A stretch of DNA of 64,000 nucleotides from a virus, in the IMG/VR virus record IMGVR_UViG_3300045993_000425, positions 62,001-126,000 of that record, one strand, 5' to 3'. The position numbers were made by a program, and so were the translations under genes. Every line of letters begins with the position of its first letter. Position 1 is the stretch's first letter. Below the pieces are notes generated by a model. It was not told the DNA's origin, searched no databases, and saw only the letters and a list, made by a program, of their open reading frames with translations. This document shows positions 46,142-54,213 of this stretch, piece after piece.

Positions 46142-46266
46142 GCGACAAGGCTGAGATCACATGCCCATTCTGCCGGTCGAGCGACATAGCAGAACTCTGG
46201 ATCCTCGACCGGCTCCTTCACCTTCGCTGCCTGGCTTGCTGGGGTCTTTTCTGCAAGGCTAGCTAG
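46138..46266 (+). CDS. Zinc-ribbon micro-protein
   Basis: 42 residues: ITCPFCRSSDIAELWIL, then LHLRCLACWGLFCKAS. Two CxxC pairs 26 residues apart make a minimal zinc ribbon like those of transcription factor or ribosomal proteins. ATGA overlap upstream. Possibly an RNA-polymerase- or ribosome-binding peptide (inference). Confidence 0.6.
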   Translation: MSDKAEITCPFCRSSDIAELWILDRLLHLRCLACWGLFCKAS

Positions 46267-46277
46267 CAGCAATCTTG

Positions 46278-46307
46278 TTGACAGAAAACCCATCGATATG
46301 TTATTCA
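46278..46307 (+). promoter_or_regulatory. Promoter for the 46345 gene
   Basis: TTGACA, 18 bp, TGT-TATTCA. Good -35, weaker -10, more AT-rich surroundings than the other promoters. Confidence 0.45.
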
Positions 46308-46344
46308 TCTATCATGCTGCAACGACGCGGCTAGGGAGATACCA

Positions 46345-46584
46345 ATGGCGAACGAATTGACGGCAGCAGAGCAGGCATACGAGGCGGCACTCATCGGGTG
46401 CAAGCGTGCGGCCTATGCTATGCATCGCGCCGCCGACGAGGCCACCCAAGAGCAGTACGCGGCACTCAAGGTGCGCCATGTCATGTCACGGGCCACTCTG
46501 GCCGCCGCCTCCGCGTCGATGGGATCGTCGGTGAACCGCGAGGAGATCGAGTCCCGCGTGGCGACGATGAGGATCTCCCGGTAA
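46345..46584 (+). CDS. Small helical early protein
   Basis: 79 residues, Ala-rich helices (TAAEQAYEAALIGCKRAAYA, DEATQEQYAALKVRHVMSRA). GGGAGATACC precedes the ATG. Last plus-strand gene; its TAA is two bases from the stop of the convergent 1130-residue protein. Not recognised. Confidence 0.6.
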   Translation: MANELTAAEQAYEAALIGCKRAAYAMHRAADEATQEQYAALKVRHVMSRATLAAASASMGSSVNREEIESRVATMRISR

Positions 46585-46586
46585 GG

Positions 46587-49500
46587 CTAGCAGCCAGACC
46601 ACAGTTTGTTCATGCCCTCTGACAGGTTGCCGTGGATGTCTCGCAGCTGCCGCAGCCTAGTCATAGGGCATTCAGTACCAACCCCATAAAGTCTAAGCGT
46701 TTTCTCGATGACATTCTCATTCAGGTCGAGTAGCCACTCCCTGAGGTCGATATCGTCCTGACCAGCCAGCTTAGGCATGTAGACAAGCCGGTCCTCTGGG
46801 GCCATCTTCATGAAGTCTAGAGGAGCCCATGCTCGCAGGATGTAAGGCACGAAGCTGCTAGGGTCAGTTCCAGGCGAGTAGTCCGTACCGGCGAAAGCTG
46901 ACCCATGATCGATGAGGGCGATAGCACCGGCTGGCTCGACCAGAATGTTCTGGCCATGAGCATCAGTCTCCCCAATGACCCAGAGGTAGCAGGCTAGCCG
47001 GTGTAGGAGGCCTGACTTCAGGTAGGGGATGAGCACCTCAGAGGCTAGCTGCTCTGCCTGCCTGTTCTGCTCGTCCAAGGGCTTGAATTGCGCCCCTAGC
47101 AGCCTCATGGCGGCGGTTTCGCGCCCATTGATGAGGAGCAGGTCGCAGTGGGGGATCGACTGCCCTAGCCCCATCTCCTTCGCAATATGGTAGGCTGCCG
47201 CTTCCCTGGCCGACTGGCTGGCGGTTTCCTGCCTGACTCCAGCAGCCGGTGAAAGTTTCCCACTGCCTGGCTTGAGGAGCCAGATGCCACCAGACTTAGG
47301 GTCACGAGCAGCTAGAGCCCCCTTGGAGTGCTTGCCGTTGAGGTTGAGAGGCCAGACGAGGCCTTCCTTCGCCGCTCTCCCTACCTCGAGTGCTGTGTCA
47401 CGCGCCTCGAGGACAGCCGGTGTGACAGTCTTGACCCAGTGCTTCTCCTCTTCAGCCTTCCCAAGGTCCCTTCCGCCAAGCTCTAGGACAGCCTCCAGGG
47501 CTCGGAGGTTCTGTTCGTTGTCGGCTAGCTGGACAGCGAAGAGGACAGCCTTCTTCTTGTCTCCAAGCACCCTGTAGGCAATCTGGTACTGGTCATGGTC
47601 GAACGGCCTACCGGCGGCCAGGAAGATAGCTGCACTGACCAAGCGGTCTAGGTCTGGGTCGTGCCCAAGCTGCCTGGAGGCCTGGATGATCTCCCAGGAC
47701 TCAAGCTTACCGGCTTCTGGGTCGAGCCCGAGTAGCTGCTCTGACTTCTTGGTCTTGTTGGGACTAGCAGGAGCCATCTGAAGGCTGTGACGGTCCGGCT
47801 TGCCGGGAGTGCCTTGCTGCACCTTTAGGTCTGGCTGTGTCTCTAGTGAGTCCCACAGAGCGTAAGACTCTGGTGAGTTTGTGGTGTCTGACCATACCGT
47901 CCCGAACCTAGAAGCTAGATGGCGATACAGAGCAGTAGCGACCCCTTGTCGCTGGAACTTGGGATGGACGACTGTATTGAAAATGGTCATTCCGGTTCTA
48001 TTCGAGATACCTCTTAGGGTTGCGATGGTCGGTCGCTCTTCGATGTGAGTTGGCACGTCTGTTGCCGTGACATTGAAGCGGGACCACGGGATATCTCCTT
48101 CGTCCTCTGAGTCTCGATAGTGATGTACCCACCTGCCTTCCCCCAAGGGGTGAGTGTCGATGTAGGTATCAGGGGTTCCTGGGCGAGCGTCTTCGGCCTG
48201 ATACCTAGCCTCATTGTCTGGCCATGAAGGGTACTCTAGTGGCATCTTTCTTAGCCGCTCTGACTTCCGAGTACTATCAGGTGCAGGAGGCAGCTGACCC
48301 GGCAATCTGCGGCGACGAGGGATGGCTCCAGCAGCTGCAATGCCACCAGCAATGCCCAAGCCAACAGCACCCAGACCGAATCCGACCCGGCTGCCGGTTT
48401 GGGCTCCTTCGTAGGTAGACAGGGCGGCCTCTCGCATCTCGGGATCAACCGGCATAGGAGCGTGGTCCCAAGCTCTCTTCTCTGACTCCAGAGTGGCCCC
48501 ACTCAAGGTATTCGCTATAGTCCCCGGTGCAGGAGGGTTGGGGTCTAGGATGTGACCTGCCTCATGGGAGACTGCACTCGGGTGAGCAGTGTCATTGGCA
48601 AAGATGTGCCCCTCGGATGGAATCGAGAAGGGGCTCATCTTTACGGAGGTCTTGAACTTCGCCCAGCGTGCTTCCTCCTTTGGGGTGGTGGGAGCTCGTA
48701 GGTCTGCTGGGGTAGTCAGCTTGATCCCAGGAAGCTTGGAGGCATTGCGGTCGAATATGGCTCGAGTCGGCTCTACTTCATGTGCGTGCCTGGCATTGAC
48801 CTGACTCCAGTGCTTGGCCTGAGTCAAACTGCCAACCCCACTACCCGCCTTGGCTCCCGCTAGCCCACCGGCAGTCGCCATGCCAAGAGCAAGCGCACCT
48901 ATGACTCCATTACGGATAGCTCCCTTCTCAAGAGAGTCGTCGCTCTCGGCAATGGAGTCGATCAACCCGTAAATCCAGGTCAGGTTGACCTCGTCCACCT
49001 TGGCCTTGTCGGCTGTCAGGGATGTCTCGACAGTGACCGTCAGAGGGCAGCCCAGATGCTCGAAGACCCCTTGCGTCGTATTGTCAATATCCTTGCAGAT
49101 GAGCAAGCCGTCTGGGTCTACTGTCCCTTTATTCCCCTCGACATCGTAGAGCTCGACCTTCTGCCCAGCCGCAGCCGGTAGAATCTCGGCAGCCTTCTTA
49201 GCCACCTCTCGGAGCTGGTCATCGAAGACATAGGCATAGGTAGATGGAGGTAGGTCTTTCTTGTCTAGGTCAGAGTCCTGGTGGAGGTCTACCATCGCAT
49301 CCGGCGTAGGGATGGAGATGATGTCCTCATAGAAGGCTTTAGCCTCGTCTGAGGCATCAGGAGCTACTCGGACATCGTCATACCGCCGGTCAGCTACCTC
49401 GAGCACCCATTTCCCTTTGACCCGGTACTCGATCAAGTGGTTGGAAGGCGTCCCATCCTTGATGTTTCTCTTGCCTCGCCCCCAGCCGGTAGGATTGTAG

Positions 49501-49979
49501 AGGGGGTAGATATTCAGACCCACACCCTTCTCCTTGGCGTATTTCAGGATGTCAGGAAGCCTCTCGAGGACTGTCAGGGGGCCAACTTGCTCCTCCCCAT
49601 GTACCCCAGAGATGATCGTCAAGTGCTTCTCACCCTCGGTCACCAGCTTGACGAGGGGTAGACCCTCCACCTCGCCATAGCTATCTGAGCCAGCCACCTT
49701 CTCCCACTCCTTCAGGAAGGCCTTGTAGGGAGTCTTCCAATCCTTGGATGTGAAGACGGAGGGCTCAGGCTGCTCTGCCTTGTGGACAGGCTCCTCATGG
49801 TGATGGTGCGCCTCATGCTGCAAGGTGCGCCTCAAGGCCTTGATGCAGTCAACGTCCTTGGTAGCGATGACTCTGGCGACAGCAGCATCCACCTCCCCCT
49901 TGCTCGAGGAGGGATCGAGGATGACTCTCTCGGCATCGATGAGGATATCGATAGGCTTACTTGTTGTCATGACGTTCAT
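46587..49979 (-). CDS. Polyvalent protein: M14 carboxypeptidase-like, HExxH, GNAT and HipA-like kinase domains
   Basis: 1130 residues. The start ATG at 49979 follows GGGAGG and overlaps the upstream gene. Domain order: (1) residues about 80-350, zinc carboxypeptidase-like, with ISGVHGEEQVGP (His and Glu of HxxE), NIYPLYNPTGWGRGKRN, MVDLHQDSD and VTVETS; (2) a hydrophobic Gly/Ala stretch at about 365-395; (3) AVSHEAGHILDPN (HExxH) at about 470-480; (4) a GNAT-like domain with VVHPKFQRQGVATALYRHLA, about 620-720; (5) C-terminal HipA/PI3K-like kinase, about 860-1100, with GIWLLKPGSG, HxxN in GETDAHGQNILVEP and metal-binding Asp in IALIDHGSAF. Such mixtures are characteristic of phage polyvalent proteins, thought to be delivered into the host. 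Individual activities are inferred from motifs. Confidence 0.75.
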   Translation of the reverse strand: MNVMTTSKPIDILIDAERVILDPSSSKGEVDAAVARVIATKDVDCIKALRRTLQHEAHHHHEEPVHKAEQPEPSVFTSKDWKTPYKAFLKEWEKVAGSDSYGEVEGLPLVKLVTEGEKHLTIISGVHGEEQVGPLTVLERLPDILKYAKEKGVGLNIYPLYNPTGWGRGKRNIKDGTPSNHLIEYRVKGKWVLEVADRRYDDVRVAPDASDEAKAFYEDIISIPTPDAMVDLHQDSDLDKKDLPPSTYAYVFDDQLREVAKKAAEILPAAAGQKVELYDVEGNKGTVDPDGLLICKDIDNTTQGVFEHLGCPLTVTVETSLTADKAKVDEVNLTWIYGLIDSIAESDDSLEKGAIRNGVIGALALGMATAGGLAGAKAGSGVGSLTQAKHWSQVNARHAHEVEPTRAIFDRNASKLPGIKLTTPADLRAPTTPKEEARWAKFKTSVKMSPFSIPSEGHIFANDTAHPSAVSHEAGHILDPNPPAPGTIANTLSGATLESEKRAWDHAPMPVDPEMREAALSTYEGAQTGSRVGFGLGAVGLGIAGGIAAAGAIPRRRRLPGQLPPAPDSTRKSERLRKMPLEYPSWPDNEARYQAEDARPGTPDTYIDTHPLGEGRWVHHYRDSEDEGDIPWSRFNVTATDVPTHIEERPTIATLRGISNRTGMTIFNTVVHPKFQRQGVATALYRHLASRFGTVWSDTTNSPESYALWDSLETQPDLKVQQGTPGKPDRHSLQMAPASPNKTKKSEQLLGLDPEAGKLESWEIIQASRQLGHDPDLDRLVSAAIFLAAGRPFDHDQYQIAYRVLGDKKKAVLFAVQLADNEQNLRALEAVLELGGRDLGKAEEEKHWVKTVTPAVLEARDTALEVGRAAKEGLVWPLNLNGKHSKGALAARDPKSGGIWLLKPGSGKLSPAAGVRQETASQSAREAAAYHIAKEMGLGQSIPHCDLLLINGRETAAMRLLGAQFKPLDEQNRQAEQLASEVLIPYLKSGLLHRLACYLWVIGETDAHGQNILVEPAGAIALIDHGSAFAGTDYSPGTDPSSFVPYILRAWAPLDFMKMAPEDRLVYMPKLAGQDDIDLREWLLDLNENVIEKTLRLYGVGTECPMTRLRQLRDIHGNLSEGMNKLWSGC

Positions 49980-52900
49980 AGTCGAGGCCTCCCATAGGAG
50001 ACTGATAGTAGTATGGGTTCTCGTCCTCTAGGATATGTGTTGGCGCGTCAAGTAGATGGAAATGCATTTCCCGAACCAGCGAATCGAACATACCACCACG
50101 AATCGGAGTCTTTAGGTCAAACCAACCAGAAGAGCCAGTTGTTGGATGTAGGATGTGTGAGAACTTCCTCGCAGCCCAGACATACCTGTGCCTATCAGTA
50201 GAAGCTGGCGGCAGGAGGCCAAATCTCCGATGCAGGAACATCTGGGAGAGGAACTTCAACCTCTCAGAATGAGACAGCTTCTTGCATTGCAGCGCATACC
50301 AGACGACCATGTGGTTTAGCTGCTTGCGCTTCCCTTCCAAGCCTACCACCGTATTGTCGGGCTTGTTGTCACTGTATGTCGGGTCATCGAGTCCCTCAAT
50401 GTGTGCGACTAGAGCCCCGAACCTCTGTACCCAACCAACGTAGGCACAAGCTCGCCTCGCTTGGATGAGCTGTGGCCTCTTGGCTCCCTCTGGCAAGTCA
50501 TCTGGGTATACACCACCAGGGTAGTCATCTTTGTCATATGAGTTTTCAGCATGGAGCAACCCACCTCCATCCCCCCACTTCCAAGGAGTTCTGTCGCTCC
50601 CTAAGATGTGTCTTATGAACTCAGGAGTGTAGTGCTGGGCCAAGATCTCCGTCGTCGCCTCCTCTAGGGCCTTGGCGCTATCTGAGTCGTAGTCGTGATA
50701 TTGGGAGGCACCATGCATGGCTTCGTGCAGGTAGACAGTTACAGCATCATCATAATCCCACAGGTTCGCACCCGAGTCAGCATCCGACAGTACCTTGGCG
50801 AAGTCAGACGCATCCTGGCGACCCATCACGATCTTGCCAGCCCAGGTGTGATGAGCTCTGGCTTCAGGCAGAGGCAATGCCCGGTCAATCGCACCACCTA
50901 AGCGGTTGCCTACAGGATTGCGTGCCCCCACCATAGCAACAACAGCTCCACCCAGCTTGATCAGAGCCGACTGGTTGCGAGTGAAGTCATCAGCCCTGTT
51001 ACCATCCACATCTTCCTGGTCATAGTCCCAGATGGGCTTCCCTTGGATGTGGGTCGTCGGCTTCCAGTCATCCTTCAGGTCAGGAGCATGGCTCCCCCAA
51101 GCCGGTAGAGGGAACTCGATCTCGTGGTTCGGCTTGGAGTCATAGGGCTCACCTGACCAGTACAGCTTGGGCTGTGGAGGCAGAGGAGCAATAGCTGGTG
51201 CAGGGACGACCTCCACCTTGGGCTCAGACTTGGGCGCCTTCTTGCGAGGCTTCTTGGCCTTAGGCGGCTCTGCCTTCTCGAGTGCGCCGATGTTGACCTC
51301 AGAGCAGGGCACAGCCTCCACCCAGTAAGCCCTTCCATCAGGGAGTTTCCCTCGAGGTGGCTGGTCGGTGCGGAAGAAGACCAGCTGGCTGCCTGGGGGC
51401 AGAGCTAATTGGAGCTCCTGGTAGAGAGGGATCGAGGATGGCCAAGCTGTTACGGCTTTCCCTTCCACCACCTCGTCTGTCACCTCTGTCGGGATGAGCC
51501 TGTCAGCTAGATGCTGCGCTGCGGCAACGATAGGCATGATCGTCATCCAGCCTGGCACCTCTCGCTTCCGCTCTGCGATCCACCCATGCAATTGAGACAA
51601 CCAGACGGCCTGCTGGTCATCATCTGAGGATTTACCCAGTTTGTTCCTCTCTGCATGAGCCGCAATCTCGGCAGGGTTACGCCACCAGTGACCTCCACCC
51701 CATCTCTCCTCTACCTGCTGCCTAATGAAACCAGCAGCACCGAATGCCCTCTGGGACCCAATGTTGTTGGTCGCAATAAATGCGCGAGCTGGCTTGTCCC
51801 CAATGTACTGCTTGAGAGCCCTACCCGCATGACCATTGCCTCGAGCGGCTGGAGTGATATAAGTCGCACCAGCTCGAATAACACCATCCTCAGTCCTGGG
51901 TGTGAAGAAACCTACCGGCTTACCAGCGTGGTCCAGAATGGGGTGGCGATAGGCTCCATCCTCTGAGTCAACATGCCCACGCAGCTCTGGGTCATTTGAG
52001 GCCTCATCGATTAGGTGAGCCAGATTTGGTTGCTCCCCCTTCGCCAATCCAGCCGGTAGCGGCTTGATGAGGTGTTTCTCTGACCTGTCCTTCTCATACT
52101 GCAACCGGAACTGAATCGCCTTCTGAATATCCCTGTAAGCCACAGACTTGGCATCAGCCGGTAGGGACTCGTGAAGGAGAGCTATAGGAACCTTCCTGTT
52201 GCTCAAGACGGCCTTCCTGACCTTAGGGCTGGTGTGGTTGGCCAGGAGGGAGATGATCTCAGGGCTCAGGTTCTTCTGTTGAGCCAAGTCCCGTAGCTGA
52301 GACTCGATGTTATTGGAGTTTCTGGGATGATTGAATAGCCGGTATGCGACCGCCTGAAGGCGAGGAGATATCCCGATATTCACCATCCTCCGACTGAGAT
52401 CGTCAGCATTCGTCTGTAAGTCGTCGACACCTACACTAGAGCTTCCAAACCTGTCGAGAGCGGCCTCAATCGCCTCATCACTAAGGCGATGGTTGTGGAG
52501 TAGCATCTCAGTCAAGAGATTCTTTGTGCCGACATGCTGCTGGTGGTTGATCGGGTTCCGACACTTGCTAGCTAGAGACTCCACCGCAGCAGCAGACAGT
52601 GGAGCGTTTGCCACCATCTGATTCCCCATGCCAACGGCTGTTACCGCTTGCTGGGCGCGAAACAGTCGGTCTGCCTGCTGCTCTGTAAGGTTTGGGTTTC
52701 CAGCTAGCCAGTCAATATGATTCAGAGGCTTGCGATTGCTGTGGTTCTTGGTCGCCCAATCTACCATTTCATCTAGGAGTGAACCCGACACCAGATTGGA
52801 TTCAACCAAGGGTTGAGGAGCCTCCTCTGGCTTGATTCTCCTCCATAGCCTTTCCATGTGGGCACTTGTTGCGTTTGGGTGCATGGTCAGGCGTGTGACA

Positions 52901-53919
52901 CCCATGTGGTCATCTGGAGGCACCCGATCGGCAATCAGATTGAGGTCTTCCGATGTCAGAGTTTTTGCTCTAGCTGACTCACTATCTGTTCTGGCCAGAT
53001 CTTCCTTGAACTTATCAAAATGCCTTCGTCTTGATGCAAGGTCGCCCTTTTTCAGGCCCCTCCACCAGCTGCTGCCGTTATTCAGTATCGACCGCCTGAT
53101 GTCCTCTGCTCTCGCCTCATATCTAGTGCCTGAGTTGGACACCAGATACTCATTCTCGTGATTATCGTCACAGTACGAACGGTGGAAGTGCGGATACGCG
53201 AACCAGATGTCTTTCAAGGGCACCCAGGCATGGTGCATATTCGAGCCGAAGCCGGTATCGACTTGGTCAGCGAAGCTCGACAGAGCATGCTCTTGGGTCA
53301 TTAGGTGGGTGTCGAGCCCCCTAGTGAGGGCGACGTGAGTTTCCCCATTGATGAGCCGAGTATTCAGCCCACAGCCCCCAAGGATGTCGTTGTGAAGTTC
53401 CTGCCGGTGGTCAAGCAGGTCCTGCATGAGACGCGGGTTCTTCTGAACCCAGAGGTGAAGCTGCTTACTAGTGAGGTGCTTGGTCCTGCTGTTCGCCTCA
53501 CCTGTCTGGATCAGCTTTAGGAAGTCCCTATCGAGGGTGTGACCCGTCTCTGGGTCATCATAGGCTGCCAGATTGTTGAAGCGATGGACGAAGTACTTGG
53601 CTACGACAGCCGGTGGCTGGTGGGGGCTCGCCTTGTAGGCCCTAAATAGATGCTGGGCGGTAGACTCACCCTTGTCGAGGGCTGTGGCACGCTCCCAAGC
53701 ATCATCATCGACATCAATCGAATCCCACCCACCATTCGTCTTCCTCTTGGTGTTCGGGTCGACAGGGGTTGGGTGACCTGACTCTAGGTGCTGTTGCTTG
53801 AGGTCTGCCCTGGAGGGATGCCTTAGCCACCTCTCCTGGGCGCGATTCTGCCTGACCATCTGGTCTGCATGGTCAAGACCAACGTCTGCATTTTGGCTTG
53901 CGCCTGACTTGTCTGGCAT
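49957..53919 (-). CDS. Polyvalent protein: ART-like, helical repeats, GNAT and zincin domains
   Basis: 1320 residues. Residues about 150-260 look like an R-S-E type ADP-ribosyltransferase: ETHVALTRGLD (Arg), EHALSSFADQV (S-S-F) and HENEYLVSNSG (E-x-E-like). Residues about 300-660 are a run of helical repeats with regular Leu/Asn (VAPxxH-like units such as LSPEIISLLANHTSPKVRKA). Residues about 690-760 form a GNAT-type acetyltransferase (GATYITPAARGNGHAGRALK, QRAFGAAGFIRQ). After a Lys/Pro-rich linker (KAKKPRKKAPKSEPKVE), residues about 1060-1110 hold a zincin: TVYLHEAMHGASQYH followed by ALEEATTEILA, giving HExxH and a downstream Glu. Activities are inferred. The gene overlaps the 46587 gene by 23 bp. 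Confidence 0.7.
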   Translation of the reverse strand: MPDKSGASQNADVGLDHADQMVRQNRAQERWLRHPSRADLKQQHLESGHPTPVDPNTKRKTNGGWDSIDVDDDAWERATALDKGESTAQHLFRAYKASPHQPPAVVAKYFVHRFNNLAAYDDPETGHTLDRDFLKLIQTGEANSRTKHLTSKQLHLWVQKNPRLMQDLLDHRQELHNDILGGCGLNTRLINGETHVALTRGLDTHLMTQEHALSSFADQVDTGFGSNMHHAWVPLKDIWFAYPHFHRSYCDDNHENEYLVSNSGTRYEARAEDIRRSILNNGSSWWRGLKKGDLASRRRHFDKFKEDLARTDSESARAKTLTSEDLNLIADRVPPDDHMGVTRLTMHPNATSAHMERLWRRIKPEEAPQPLVESNLVSGSLLDEMVDWATKNHSNRKPLNHIDWLAGNPNLTEQQADRLFRAQQAVTAVGMGNQMVANAPLSAAAVESLASKCRNPINHQQHVGTKNLLTEMLLHNHRLSDEAIEAALDRFGSSSVGVDDLQTNADDLSRRMVNIGISPRLQAVAYRLFNHPRNSNNIESQLRDLAQQKNLSPEIISLLANHTSPKVRKAVLSNRKVPIALLHESLPADAKSVAYRDIQKAIQFRLQYEKDRSEKHLIKPLPAGLAKGEQPNLAHLIDEASNDPELRGHVDSEDGAYRHPILDHAGKPVGFFTPRTEDGVIRAGATYITPAARGNGHAGRALKQYIGDKPARAFIATNNIGSQRAFGAAGFIRQQVEERWGGGHWWRNPAEIAAHAERNKLGKSSDDDQQAVWLSQLHGWIAERKREVPGWMTIMPIVAAAQHLADRLIPTEVTDEVVEGKAVTAWPSSIPLYQELQLALPPGSQLVFFRTDQPPRGKLPDGRAYWVEAVPCSEVNIGALEKAEPPKAKKPRKKAPKSEPKVEVVPAPAIAPLPPQPKLYWSGEPYDSKPNHEIEFPLPAWGSHAPDLKDDWKPTTHIQGKPIWDYDQEDVDGNRADDFTRNQSALIKLGGAVVAMVGARNPVGNRLGGAIDRALPLPEARAHHTWAGKIVMGRQDASDFAKVLSDADSGANLWDYDDAVTVYLHEAMHGASQYHDYDSDSAKALEEATTEILAQHYTPEFIRHILGSDRTPWKWGDGGGLLHAENSYDKDDYPGGVYPDDLPEGAKRPQLIQARRACAYVGWVQRFGALVAHIEGLDDPTYSDNKPDNTVVGLEGKRKQLNHMVVWYALQCKKLSHSERLKFLSQMFLHRRFGLLPPASTDRHRYVWAARKFSHILHPTTGSSGWFDLKTPIRGGMFDSLVREMHFHLLDAPTHILEDENPYYYQSPMGGLDYERHDNK

Positions 53920-53949
53920 CAGAGGCTAGATTGCGGCTGATCGAAGGTG

Positions 53950-54213
53950 CTAACCGTGCCTGATCCAGGGGTCTTCGGCTTGCTTGAGGTAGTCCTCTGG
54001 GATCTGGTTCGGGTCGACATTAGGCCTATAGGGCTCGACCTTGACCTCGAGGTCGCCACGCTTGTTGGCGACAGCCACAGCCTCCTCGAGGCTCCTAGCC
54101 GTTTCTGCCTCAGGCACATGGAGGTCGATCCAGTTTCGGATGGTCTGGTGGTCACCAAATACAGCCTCCTGGCGGCCTTCTGTCAGGTGTAGTACCGTCA
54201 ATTTAAGTAGCAT
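53950..54213 (-). CDS. Small protein between two polyvalent genes
   Basis: 87 residues from the ATG at 54213, which overlaps the upstream stop by 11 bp; a longer frame is a shadow. Strand/helix chain (LLKLTVLHLTEGRQEAVFGD, ETARSLEEAVAVANKRGDLE, VKVEPYRPNVDPNQIPEDYL). It may be an accessory or immunity-type partner for the flanking multidomain proteins (position only). Not recognised. Confidence 0.55.
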   Translation of the reverse strand: MLLKLTVLHLTEGRQEAVFGDHQTIRNWIDLHVPEAETARSLEEAVAVANKRGDLEVKVEPYRPNVDPNQIPEDYLKQAEDPWIRHG

